A stretch of 64,000 bases of DNA from Novibacillus thermophilus (GTDB lineage: Bacteria; Bacillota; Bacilli; Thermoactinomycetales; Novibacillaceae), in contig NZ_CP019699.1 of the NCBI RefSeq assembly GCF_002005165.1, positions 3,472,001-3,536,000 of the forward strand, given 5' to 3'. How positions within the stretch are numbered: position 1 is the stretch's first letter; every line of letters starts with the position of its first letter. Shown here in pieces: positions 31,845 through 40,979 of the stretch. The notes beneath the pieces were generated by a model, which ran no database searches, had not been told where the DNA came from, and worked only from the letters and a program-made list of their open reading frames with translations. The translations under genes and the position numbers were made by a program.

Positions 31845-32810
31845 TTATTCCCCTACAAAATTCGGTTTTTTCTCTAAACGGTGTTTGCCGTCGATAAAGC
31901 GTACCGTACCGGTTTTGGCCCGCATGACGAGCGACTGGGTCGTAGCGATTGAACCGCGGTAGCGCACTCCTTCCAACAACTCGCCGTCTGTCACTCCTGT
32001 CGCAGCGAAAATGGCGTCATCCCCCTTGACGAGGTCGCTCATCTTCAACACTTGCTTCGGATCAGACAATCCCATCTTGCGGCAGCGTTCGTATTCCGTC
32101 TCGTCTTCAGGCATGAGCCGTCCTTGAATTTCTCCTCCGAGGCACTTCAAGGCGACTGCTGAAAGGACGCCCTCGGGTGCACCGCCTACGCCCATCAAGA
32201 TGTCGACACCCGTATCCGGGAATGCCGTATTAATGGCAGCCGCTACATCGCCGTCGGGTATGAGCTTGATTCTGGCACCGGCTGAACGCACTTCTTCAAT
32301 CAGTTGACTGTGGCGGGGCCGATCGAGAATGGACACGACCAGATCTTTCACATCGCGCCCCAGCGCATCGGCGACGGCATTTAAATTATCGGCGACCGGT
32401 GCATCTATGTCAATATGCCCCACAGCTTCAGGTCCGACGGCGATTTTCTCCATGTACATGTCGGGAGCGTGCAACAGACAACCCCTTTCTGCGATCGCCA
32501 CGACGGAAATAGCGTTCCACAGTCCTTTAGCCACGATGTTTGTCCCTTCCAACGGATCGACCGCCACATCTACTTCAGGCGGGTACCCCATCCCTAAGCG
32601 CTCACCAATGTACAACATCGGGGCTTCGTCCTTTTCTCCCTCGCCGATGACGACGGTTCCCCGTATCGGAATGGTGTCAAACACTGCGCGCATGGCCTCG
32701 GTCGCCGCGTTGTCCGCTCCGTTGTTGTTCCCGCGGCCCATCCATCGACCAGAAGCGAGGGCGGCCGCCTCGGTGACTCGCACCAGTTCCATTGCTAGAC
32801 TTCGTTCCAC
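31845..32810 (-). CDS. glpX: Fructose-1,6-bisphosphatase, class II
   Basis: GlpX dephosphorylates fructose 1,6-bisphosphate in gluconeogenesis. The 321-residue protein starts [17 protein letters not shown] like other GlpX proteins and has the metal-site segments [15 protein letters not shown] and [11 protein letters not shown]. The start is GTG at 32810; the ribosome site is AAGGTG or the GGGAGG further up. It lies between murA2 and rho, as in B. subtilis. Confidence 0.96.
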   Translation of the reverse strand: MERSLAMELVRVTEAAALASGRWMGRGNNNGADNAATEAMRAVFDTIPIRGTVVIGEGEKDEAPMLYIGERLGMGYPPEVDVAVDPLEGTNIVAKGLWNAISVVAIAERGCLLHAPDMYMEKIAVGPEAVGHIDIDAPVADNLNAVADALGRDVKDLVVSILDRPRHSQLIEEVRSAGARIKLIPDGDVAAAINTAFPDTGVDILMGVGGAPEGVLSAVALKCLGGEIQGRLMPEDETEYERCRKMGLSDPKQVLKMSDLVKGDDAIFAATGVTDGELLEGVRYRGSIATTQSLVMRAKTGTVRFIDGKHRLEKKPNFVGE

Positions 32811-32855
32811 GACACCTTCATCCTCCCAATGAACGAAATAATGGTAACCTAATAT

Positions 32856-32885
32856 AGTATATATGTTACATTATTTCTGGTGCAA
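32856..32885 (-). promoter_or_regulatory. Possible glpX promoter
   Basis: On the minus strand TTGCAC (32885-32880) and TATACT (32861-32856) are 18 bases apart. The -35 lies inside the 3' end of murA2. Confidence 0.45.
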
Positions 32886-34151
32886 GAACGAACGCGCCCT
32901 CTCCTCTATCCGCCACGTCTCGGCGCCGAGCAAATTTAACTTCCTCTCCAAGTGTTCGTAGCCGCGGTCGATATGCTCAACTCCCGTCACTTCCGTGATG
33001 CCTTCTGCCATTAATCCAGCCACGACGAGGGCTGCGCCTGCCCGCAAGTCAGTCGCTTTGACCCGCGCCCCTTGAAGGGGGGTTGCGCCTTCTATGACCG
33101 CCGACCGGCCTTCGACTTTAATTTGCGCTCCCATTCTACGCAGTTCGTCGACGTGTTTGAAGCGGGAAGAATAGATGTTGTCGGTGACGATACTCGTACC
33201 GTCGGCTGCTGTCAAAAGAGCTGTCGCCGGTTGTTGCAGATCGGTGGGGAAACCGGGATAAGGAAGGGTTTTGATGTCCACTGGGCGAATGGCATCGACG
33301 CCCACCACTCGAAGAGAGTCTTCTTTTTCTTCGACAGTGACGCCCATCTCACGCAGTTTAGCGGAGATCGGTTCTAAGTGTTTCGGAATGACGTTGTCGA
33401 TTGTGACATCACCTTTCGTCGCAGCGGCGGCAATCATGTAAGTGCCTGCCTCAATTCGGTCGGGAATGATCGGGTGACGGCAACCGCTCAATGCGTTCAT
33501 TCCGTAGATGCGGATCACATCTGTACCAGCTCCTTTGATTTTCGCCCCCATGGCGTTTAAAATGGTCGCGACGTCAATAATTTCAGGCTCTTTGGCTGCG
33601 TTCTCGATAACCGTCTGTCCCTCGGCCCGGGATGCAGCTAACATAATGTTGATCGTGGCGCCGACACTGACGACGTCAAGGTAAATGCGGCAGCCGACGA
33701 GACGCTCTGCCGCTAGACGGACGGCTCCTTGTTCATAGGACACTGTGGCGCCAAGGGCTTCAAAACCTTTCAAGTGTTGGTCAATCGGGCGAGGTCCTAA
33801 ATTGCAGCCGCCGGGCATTCCGATGACGGCTTCTTTGAAACGGCCGAGCAACGCCCCCATTAAGTAGTACGAGGCACGCAGTTGTTTCACGTTTCCGTTG
33901 ACGAGCGGTACGTTGGTCAGGTTGAGTGTGTCGACCTCCATGACCGACCCATCTTGCCTCACTTTAGCCCCTAACCGTTCCAGCAATTCGCGGTAAATGT
34001 GTACGTCGCGGATGTCCGGCAGATTTTCTACGACAGTCGGCGTATCGGCCAACAACGTTGCGGGGATTAAAGCGACAGCGCTGTTCTTCGCACCGCTAAT
34101 ATGTACGGTTCCGCGGAGAGGACGGCCGCCTTTTATTTTTAATATTTCCAT
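32871..34151 (-). CDS. murA: UDP-N-acetylglucosamine 1-carboxyvinyltransferase (second MurA)
   Basis: MurA catalyses the first committed step of peptidoglycan synthesis. The 426-residue protein has Lys22-Asn23 (ISGAKNS) and the PEP-binding, fosfomycin-target cysteine Cys116 (GGCNLGPRP). The position between tal/fbaA and glpX corresponds to B. subtilis murAB (murZ), the second paralogue, rather than murAA, which would lie left of ywmB. The ATG at 34151 has a GTGGAGGA site. Confidence 0.95.
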   Translation of the reverse strand: MEILKIKGGRPLRGTVHISGAKNSAVALIPATLLADTPTVVENLPDIRDVHIYRELLERLGAKVRQDGSVMEVDTLNLTNVPLVNGNVKQLRASYYLMGALLGRFKEAVIGMPGGCNLGPRPIDQHLKGFEALGATVSYEQGAVRLAAERLVGCRIYLDVVSVGATINIMLAASRAEGQTVIENAAKEPEIIDVATILNAMGAKIKGAGTDVIRIYGMNALSGCRHPIIPDRIEAGTYMIAAAATKGDVTIDNVIPKHLEPISAKLREMGVTVEEKEDSLRVVGVDAIRPVDIKTLPYPGFPTDLQQPATALLTAADGTSIVTDNIYSSRFKHVDELRRMGAQIKVEGRSAVIEGATPLQGARVKATDLRAGAALVVAGLMAEGITEVTGVEHIDRGYEHLERKLNLLGAETWRIEERARSFLHQK

Positions 34152-34568
34152 TCGGAGACATCCTCCACTCTTTCATGTTTGGGTCTATGTTAAAACTTTA
34201 CATTCATGGTGAAGTGAAGTACTGTTGCACAATCACTGTCCATTATAGCACAGTCAGGACGCACTCATTCAACGGCAAATCGTACAAATGAGTGGACCTG
34301 AAGTGGGGCGAACAAGAGTGCTTAGAGTGTTCGACTGATTCAGAAAGGAAACGCCCCTGTGCCACTTTGACCACCATTAAGTTGTAAACCGAATTGGAAA
34401 AGATGTGTGTCGTGGAGGGGAAGGAAATTTCCGTTCCGTTAACGCAGGGAAAGAGGGAATTGCTTTGAGACAATTCCCTTCCCCCACTGTCAGAACGTCC
34501 CGTTGGTTGTAAGGTCTCATCCGCCGGGGCGACACGTGTTTTCGAGGAGGCACGTGAAATGTCGGCGT
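34152..34568. other. Intergenic region between tal and murA2
   Basis: This 417-base stretch holds the extended -10 of murA2 and a hairpin after tal (34454-34479: AGGGAATTG / CAATTCCCT, eight-base loop, weak U-tract CTTTCCC). An open frame of 76 codons at 34243-34473 has no ribosome site or recognisable sequence, and I do not call it a gene. Confidence 0.6.
34242..34250 (-). promoter_or_regulatory. Extended -10 promoter of murA2
   Basis: TGCTATAAT on the minus strand, about 90 bases upstream of the murA2 ATG. No good -35 is seen at 16-18 bases. Confidence 0.5.
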
Positions 34569-35216
34569 TTATTTCTTCGCGCTTTCCCAGTCGGCGAGAA
34601 ACCGTTCGATGCCTTGGTCGGTTAAAGGGTGCTTGACCATTTGTTCAATGACTTTAAACGGCATCGTTCCAATGTCGGCCCCCAGTTTCGCCGCTTCTGT
34701 CACGTGGACGGGGTGGCGGATGCTGGCCGCGATAATTTCTGCCGGCAGTCCGTGAATATCGAAAATTTCCGCGATGTCCGCGATCAGTTGCAATCCGTCC
34801 TGGTTAATGTCGTCAAGGCGGCCGATAAACGGGCTCACGTAAGAGGCTCCCGCCCGCGCCGCCAGGAGGGCTTGGTTTGCGGAAAAAATGAGGGTGACGT
34901 TCGTCTCAATTCCTTTTTGCGTAAATCGGTGGACGGCCTTCAACCCTTCCATCGTCATCGGAACTTTAATGACGATGTTGTCCGCGATCGCTGCCAGCTT
35001 CTCACCTTCCGCGACCATTTCGTCCGCTTTTAGACTCACCACTTCGGCACTGACAGGCAATTCTCCGACAATGTCCGCAATTTCGCGCAAAACTTCTTCA
35101 AAGTTGCGGCCTTCTTTAGCCACTAAACTCGGGTTGGTCGTCACACCGGACAGTATGCCGAGCTCGTAAGCTTGTTTGATTTGCTCTACGTTGGCGGTGT
35201 CGATAAAAATTTTCAC
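34569..35216 (-). CDS. tal: Transaldolase-like fructose-6-phosphate aldolase family enzyme
   Basis: A 215-residue short transaldolase (TalC/FSA subfamily) with the N-terminal [13 protein letters not shown] motif, the [13 protein letters not shown] motif and the Schiff-base lysine Lys84 (NIVIKVPMT). In B. subtilis ywjH at the same place acts as transaldolase of the pentose phosphate pathway. Some relatives are true fructose-6-phosphate aldolases; sequence alone does not decide. Confidence 0.93.
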   Translation of the reverse strand: MKIFIDTANVEQIKQAYELGILSGVTTNPSLVAKEGRNFEEVLREIADIVGELPVSAEVVSLKADEMVAEGEKLAAIADNIVIKVPMTMEGLKAVHRFTQKGIETNVTLIFSANQALLAARAGASYVSPFIGRLDDINQDGLQLIADIAEIFDIHGLPAEIIAASIRHPVHVTEAAKLGADIGTMPFKVIEQMVKHPLTDQGIERFLADWESAKK

Positions 35217-35320
35217 AGTTCCGTCACGCTCCTTTTCGTTACAGTATATGATCTGATTCCTTTGCCATTCGCAAGGGGGATTTGTACGGTATGTCTCCGA
35301 CTCTTCGAGCAGACACTCGC

Positions 35321-36181
35321 TTACAGCGGAGCTTTTCCAGAACTGCCAAACAGGCGCATCTTGTGTTTGACGACTTCTTTAATGGCGTCGCGGGCAGGCC
35401 CCAAATATTTGCGCGGATCGACAAGGGTATCGTCTTCGTTCAGCAGTTTTCGCACGGTCTTCGTACAGGCGACTTGGCTCTCCGTGTTGACGTTCACCTT
35501 TCCGACACCTAACGAGATGGCTTTCTGAATAGATTCATCCGGCACGCCCGACCCGCCGTGCAACACGATGGGCACATCCACTTGGCGACTCACTTCTTCA
35601 ATGATGTCAAAACGAATTTTCGGCTCTCCCCGGTACATGCCGTGGGCAGTCCCGACAGCGATAGCCAAAGCGTCGACGTTTGTCTCTTCGTAAAAGCGAA
35701 TCGCCTCTTCCGGTTTGGCTAGGGCCGCTTCGCTCTCGTCGACGCTGACGTCGTCTTCCACACCGCCGATCGTGCCTAACTCTCCTTCTACGGAGACCCC
35801 TACAGCGTGCGCTGCTTTGACCACCTCTTTCGTTAAGCGGATGTTTTCTTTTAACGGGTAGTGCGAACCGTCAAACATGACGGAGGAAAACCCAGCTCGA
35901 ATACATTTCATGACCACGTCGAAACTGCTGCCGTGGTCCAGGTGCAACGCGATGGGCAGACCGGAGTTGTCCGCTGCCGTCCGTGCGATGGCGATCACGT
36001 AATCCAGCCCGATGTACCGCATCGCTCCCTCACTCACACCGAAAATAAGCGGAGACTGTTCCTCCTGGCCAGCCTCTGTTATCGCCTGAGTGAATTCCAA
36101 ATTGTTGATGTTGAACTGTCCCACCGCAAAACGTTCCCGCTTAGCTTGTGGCAAAAATTCCGTCATCGGAACAAGTGGCAT
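35321..36181 (-). CDS. fbaA: Fructose-bisphosphate aldolase, class II
   Basis: The zinc-dependent aldolase of glycolysis and gluconeogenesis. The 286-residue protein has the catalytic Asp82 and zinc ligand His83 in ALHLDHGSS, the GTAHGMY segment and the LHGGSG phosphate-binding motif. The frame opens at 36199; the ATG at 36181 has a strong GAAGGAGG site. It follows spo0F, as in B. subtilis. Its short upstream region has a palindrome next to a -10 element. Confidence 0.96.
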   Translation of the reverse strand: MPLVPMTEFLPQAKRERFAVGQFNINNLEFTQAITEAGQEEQSPLIFGVSEGAMRYIGLDYVIAIARTAADNSGLPIALHLDHGSSFDVVMKCIRAGFSSVMFDGSHYPLKENIRLTKEVVKAAHAVGVSVEGELGTIGGVEDDVSVDESEAALAKPEEAIRFYEETNVDALAIAVGTAHGMYRGEPKIRFDIIEEVSRQVDVPIVLHGGSGVPDESIQKAISLGVGKVNVNTESQVACTKTVRKLLNEDDTLVDPRKYLGPARDAIKEVVKHKMRLFGSSGKAPL

Positions 36182-36196
36182 GGGGAAGCCCTCCTT

Positions 36197-36215
36197 CACA
36201 TGAACTGTTCACGTG
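36197..36215. promoter_or_regulatory. Near-perfect 19-bp palindrome at the fbaA transcription start
   Basis: CACATGAACTGTTCACGTG pairs over nine bases each side with one mismatch. It covers the expected start point just after the -10 element, so it is a strong candidate operator. I cannot name the regulator. Confidence 0.55.
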
Positions 36216-36219
36216 GGAC

Positions 36220-36228
36220 ATTATATCA
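36220..36228 (-). promoter_or_regulatory. Extended -10 promoter of fbaA
   Basis: TGATATAAT on the minus strand, about 40 bases upstream of the fbaA start. No clear -35 is visible. Confidence 0.5.
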
Positions 36229-36252
36229 CTTTGCCTGGGAAAAAGGGAGTGA

Positions 36253-36624
36253 TCACCCTGCCATTTGTTTGTTAACTTCCAACTTCAACTCTTCTATATC
36301 GAAAGGCTTGGTAAAATGACGAAGGACTCCGAGTTTAGACGCTTCCTTCAGCATATCCAGTTCACCGTAGGCTGTCATCATAATCACTTTCATGTCGGGT
36401 TCCATTTTTTTAATCTGCTTTAAAATTTCGAGACCGTCCATCCCTGGTATTTTCATGTCGAGAAGGACTAGACACGGTTTTTCCCTATTCACAATCTCTA
36501 ACGCGACCCTTCCGTTTTCCGCCTGAAATGTTTCGTAACCCTCTTGATTGAACACTTCACTCAACAACGCCCGAATTCCGAATTGGTCATCGACAATTAG
36601 GATTTTCTTGCCGTCCGCACACAT
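36253..36624 (-). CDS. spo0F: Sporulation phosphorelay response regulator Spo0F
   Basis: Spo0F takes phosphate from sporulation kinases and passes it to Spo0B. It is a single receiver domain of 123 residues with no output domain. The acidic pair Asp12-Asp13, phosphorylation site Asp56 (LLDMKIPG), Thr84 and Lys106 are all in place. The ATG at 36624 has an AAGGAG site ten bases upstream; a GTG two codons earlier is possible. A SigH-like promoter and a Spo0A box lie upstream, fitting known control of spo0F. Confidence 0.96.
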   Translation of the reverse strand: MCADGKKILIVDDQFGIRALLSEVFNQEGYETFQAENGRVALEIVNREKPCLVLLDMKIPGMDGLEILKQIKKMEPDMKVIMMTAYGELDMLKEASKLGVLRHFTKPFDIEELKLEVNKQMAG

Positions 36625-36693
36625 GCTCACGCATCTCCTTTCGCTTTACCGAACGTTTGACTCTTCACTCATGGTGACTTTTGAGGAAAAGGG

Positions 36694-36700
36694 TGACGAA
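36694..36700 (+). promoter_or_regulatory. Candidate Spo0A box
   Basis: TGACGAA matches the 0A-box consensus TGNCGAA. It lies about 40 bases downstream of the likely spo0F start point and could mediate Spo0A~P control. A seven-base match alone is weak. Confidence 0.4.
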
Positions 36701-36744
36701 TTCTAGGCACGACGGATGATTCCTTATGAGGTACTCTTTTTATA

Positions 36745-36773
36745 TATTTCGATCAAAAGTTCCATTTTCCTCT
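36745..36773 (-). promoter_or_regulatory. SigH-type promoter of spo0F
   Basis: On the minus strand AGAGGAAAA (36773-36765) and ATCGAAATA (36753-36745) are 11 bases apart. This fits the SigH pattern RNAGGAWWW-N11/12-RNNGAATWW with one mismatch. The -35 begins 22 bases after the 3' end of the group II intron. Confidence 0.65.
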
Positions 36774-38257
36774 TAATTGTAAAAAGTTTTTGTAATCGAG
36801 TAGGAGGGGGCGGCTAGCCCCCGTCCTCTCACACCACCTAGCATGCGGGTCCGCACTAGGCGGTTCCAAAAGGTTGACGAAGTTCCATATAACGAAAAAG
36901 CATACTCTTCAGCCCTTTCGCTTCCCAGTAGGAAGTCGGAAGGGCATTGTTTGTATTCCGGGACATTTCCCATGCGGGAATTGGCCATCATGAAGCAGGC
37001 CCATTCTGGTACGCCAAGGGCCCTAAGTTCACGAAGACGGGTTCTGACCCGTTTCCATTGTTTCCATAGGCACATCCTCAGTCTGCGCCGAATCCATTGG
37101 TCGAATCTTTCACAGTGCGTCTTCATCGATGCCAGTCGAAAGTACCTGACCCAACCGATGATGTAGCGGTTGAGCCGTTTAATTCGCTCTTCCATGGAGA
37201 TCGCCCGTGAACGACTCGTCATCTCACGTATTCTATCTTTGAATCGGGAGATGGTCTTCGGGGCTAACCGAATCGTTGCTTGTTTGTCCGGCAGAAAACT
37301 GAACCCTAGGAATTTCCGGTTCCAGGGGCGGTCTACCGCACTTTTGTCTCGCTTCACTTTCAGTTTCAGCTTTCCCTCTACAAAGCGAATTACCGATTCC
37401 ATGACGCGTTCCCCTGCGCGCTTGCTAGCGACAAAGATGTTACAATCGTCCGCATAACGTGCGAATTGCAACCCGCGTTTCTTTCGTTCTTTGTCCAGGT
37501 CGTCCAACAAGATGTTGGCCAGAAGCGGACTCAGCGGTCCGCCTTGCGGCGTCCCTTCCTCTGTCCGTTGGCATACTCCGTTGACCATGACTCCGGCGTT
37601 GAGGTACGCCCGGATGAGTTTCAGGTCTCGCTTGTCCTTCACCCTTCTTGCTACCCTCGCCATGAGCATGTCGTGGTTTACTCGGTCAAAGCACTTCTCT
37701 AAGTCCAAGTCCACAACCCATCTGTATCCACTCTGGATATAGCGCTGGGCTTGAAGGACCGCATCATGGGCCCGCTTCCCTGGTCGGAAGCCGTAGCTGT
37801 CCCATGAGAAGTGAGCATCGAAGATCGGATGCATCACTTGCAGCAGGGCTTGCTGGAGGAGCCGGTCCATCGCGGTCGGGATCCCTAGAAGCCTCACGCC
37901 GCCTCCAGGTTTGGGGATTTCCACCCGTTTGACTGGCGCGGGTTTGTAGGTTCCCGCTAGGAGCTCTGCTTTCACCTGTGCCCAGTGTGTGTTCAGGTAA
38001 GCCTGCAGTTCAGCTACCGTTACTCCGTCCACTCCGGGCGCTCCTCCGTTTCGGACCACTCGCTTGTATGCGAGCAAGAGATTTTCTCTCTCAAGCATCC
38101 TGTCCAGCAAGTCGTTATGGTCTTCGCGAGAGGAAGGGGCGACTTGTGCCGGAGAAGAGCTCGGCGCTCCAACATACCCTCGCGGCTTCACCGCTGCTCT
38201 CTGTTGGCAGCTCCCTTGCGGGATATTCTGCTGTCTGCGCTCTTCTCTCGAACGCAT
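36773..38257 (-). CDS. ltrA: Group II intron reverse transcriptase/maturase, C-terminus out of frame
   Basis: The intron-encoded protein copies intron RNA and aids splicing. The RT domain is intact: EIPKPGGGVRLLGIP, SYGFRPGKRAHDAV, VDLDLEKCFDRVNHD, EGTPQGGPLSPLL and catalytic ARYADDCN; the maturase X domain follows. From about NSRMG the open frame departs from the family and runs through domains V and VI into the 3' exon. Another frame nearby encodes the expected end (NNALPTSYWEAKGLKS then FRYMELRQPFGTA) and stops at TAG 36858-36856, inside domain V. So the C-terminus is frameshifted between about 36955 and 36985. The true start is probably near 38098-38110, just before MLERENLLLAY; a clear ribosome site is not seen. 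Confidence 0.88.
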   Translation of the reverse strand: MRSREERRQQNIPQGSCQQRAAVKPRGYVGAPSSSPAQVAPSSREDHNDLLDRMLERENLLLAYKRVVRNGGAPGVDGVTVAELQAYLNTHWAQVKAELLAGTYKPAPVKRVEIPKPGGGVRLLGIPTAMDRLLQQALLQVMHPIFDAHFSWDSYGFRPGKRAHDAVLQAQRYIQSGYRWVVDLDLEKCFDRVNHDMLMARVARRVKDKRDLKLIRAYLNAGVMVNGVCQRTEEGTPQGGPLSPLLANILLDDLDKERKKRGLQFARYADDCNIFVASKRAGERVMESVIRFVEGKLKLKVKRDKSAVDRPWNRKFLGFSFLPDKQATIRLAPKTISRFKDRIREMTSRSRAISMEERIKRLNRYIIGWVRYFRLASMKTHCERFDQWIRRRLRMCLWKQWKRVRTRLRELRALGVPEWACFMMANSRMGNVPEYKQCPSDFLLGSERAEEYAFSLYGTSSTFWNRLVRTRMLGGVRGRGLAAPSYSITKTFYN

Positions 38258-38664
38258 CGGTTTCCTCTCTCCTTTCGGTTCGGCCCTTCCGCTTTCCGGC
38301 GCCCCGTACTTGCGTACTATGGCCTCTGCTGACTCCTGCGGATTCAGCGCAGCCTCTCGACTGCGGTTACGATGTTACTTCGCGTGTTCCGCAGGCCTCC
38401 CCAGATAAGAGCGTCATCTTTCCGCCCGCGATCACTGGAGTTTACAGGATGAGCCCTTGGCGGCTTTGGATTTCGTTGTGTTCTGGCAACTCATCCGACT
38501 AATCCTGCCTCAAATCCAGTTCGTGTACCTTGACCCGTGCGTTTGTCTCCGGCTTCCTTCAGATTCCGCCTCGCGACGGACACCCTTGCCTTTGACTACG
38601 GTAGGCGCTCGCCAGCCCCCGTTCGGGACTTTCACCCTATAGATGACGCCCATGCTGGGCGTAC
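36795..38664 (-). mobile_element. Group IIC intron
   Basis: A complete 1870-base ribozyme element. The 5' end GTACGCCC follows the T-tract of the pyrG terminator; the next part (ATCTATAGGGTGAAAGTCCC; CAAGGGTGTCCGT; GGAATCTGAAGGAAGC) matches domain I of class C introns such as GsI-IIC. A reverse transcriptase is encoded in domain IV. The 3' end carries domain V, domain VI and the usual ending CTACTCGAT. Class C introns are known to insert just after Rho-independent terminators, and this copy does so exactly. Confidence 0.9.
36796..36865 (-). ncRNA. Group II intron domains V and VI
   Basis: Domain V (36833-36865) is a 33-34 nt hairpin: AACCGCCTAG pairs with CTAGGTGGT, with TGCGG/GCA in the distal stem; the triad is CGC, as in class C. 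The domain VI stem GGGGGC/GCCCCC and the splice end follow. Confidence 0.75.
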
Positions 38665-40322
<1,658 letters not shown>

Positions 40323-40355
40323 TCACCGATAGCCTGAATCTTAAGCATGCACATC

Positions 40356-40394
40356 AAAAAAGAAACGTGCCGCCCTTTTTGTGAAGGGGGCACG
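40356..40394 (-). promoter_or_regulatory. pyrG leader attenuator hairpin
   Basis: On the minus strand CGTGCCCCCTT and AAGGGCGGCACG form a terminator with a TTTCTTTTTT tail, about 55 bases before pyrG. The CCCCCUU in its first arm could pair with extra G residues at the RNA 5' end, as in the B. subtilis pyrG system. It also serves as the terminator of rpoE. Confidence 0.75.
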
Positions 40395-40421
40395 ATTTTT
40401 GACGACGTTAAGTTCATGAAG

Positions 40422-40460
40422 CCCACCGTTAAGTCTACCGGGAGTTTCTTCCCTTGTCAA
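40422..40460 (-). promoter_or_regulatory. pyrG promoter with GGGC start site
   Basis: On the minus strand TTGACA (40460-40455) and TAGACT (40437-40432) are 17 bases apart. Seven bases on, the expected transcript begins GGGCUUC (GGG at 40424-40422). B. subtilis pyrG starts GGGCU and adds extra G when CTP is low. Confidence 0.75.
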
Positions 40461-40466
40461 CCCGAT

Positions 40467-40901
40467 CTAGTCGTCTACGCCGATGTCGTCCCCGAAATCC
40501 TCATCTTCCGAAACGAGCAAATCGTCTTCTTCGTCTCTGGTGTCCCTCTCGTCGTATTCGCTTTCTTCCTCGTCAAGGTAATCGTCGTCATCGTAGTCGT
40601 CTTTCACACTGGCGGCAACTGCCGCATCTGACGCCTGATCCAGCGTGTACCGCTCTTTTAAGCCCCACAGGCTGCGACCGACGCAAACAAAACGTCCGTC
40701 TATGTTAATATCCGTGTAAAGCTGTGCCATGTAAGACCGCATGCCTTCCTCTGTCAATCCTTTGATTTCGGCTACTTTCTCAGTTAGGTCACGGTAGTGA
40801 AGAGGTTCTTCCGACTGTTTCAACAACTCGTAAACTAAATCGACCATCGGCACTTCTTTCGCTTCCTCGGGTGTAAGTTCCAATGCCGCTTTTTTTGCCA
40901 T
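40467..40901 (-). CDS. rpoE: RNA polymerase delta subunit
   Basis: The delta subunit raises promoter selectivity and RNA polymerase recycling in Bacillota. The 144-residue protein has the folded N-terminal HARE-HTH-like domain (residues about 10-95, MVDLVYELLKQS to SLWGLKERY) and a disordered, strongly acidic tail of Asp and Glu from about 100. It lies upstream of pyrG, as in B. subtilis, and has its own promoter. Confidence 0.95.
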   Translation of the reverse strand: MAKKAALELTPEEAKEVPMVDLVYELLKQSEEPLHYRDLTEKVAEIKGLTEEGMRSYMAQLYTDINIDGRFVCVGRSLWGLKERYTLDQASDAAVAASVKDDYDDDDYLDEEESEYDERDTRDEEDDLLVSEDEDFGDDIGVDD

Positions 40902-40948
40902 TGAGACACGTCCCTTCTATCCCGATTCTGACCTTCTGCGACACAACT

Positions 40949-40976
40949 ATTTTAACCAATATAAGGGCAATGTCAA
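40949..40976 (-). promoter_or_regulatory. SigA-type promoter of rpoE
   Basis: On the minus strand TTGACA (40976-40971) and TAAAAT (40954-40949) are 16 bases apart. The -35 lies four bases after the icmF stop codon; no terminator separates them. Confidence 0.75.
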
Positions 40977-40979
40977 ACG

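Noticed and set aside
34243-34473. 76-codon minus-strand frame in the tal-murA2 gap
   Set aside because: No ribosome site, no recognisable domain, and it overlaps both the murA2 promoter and the tal hairpin.
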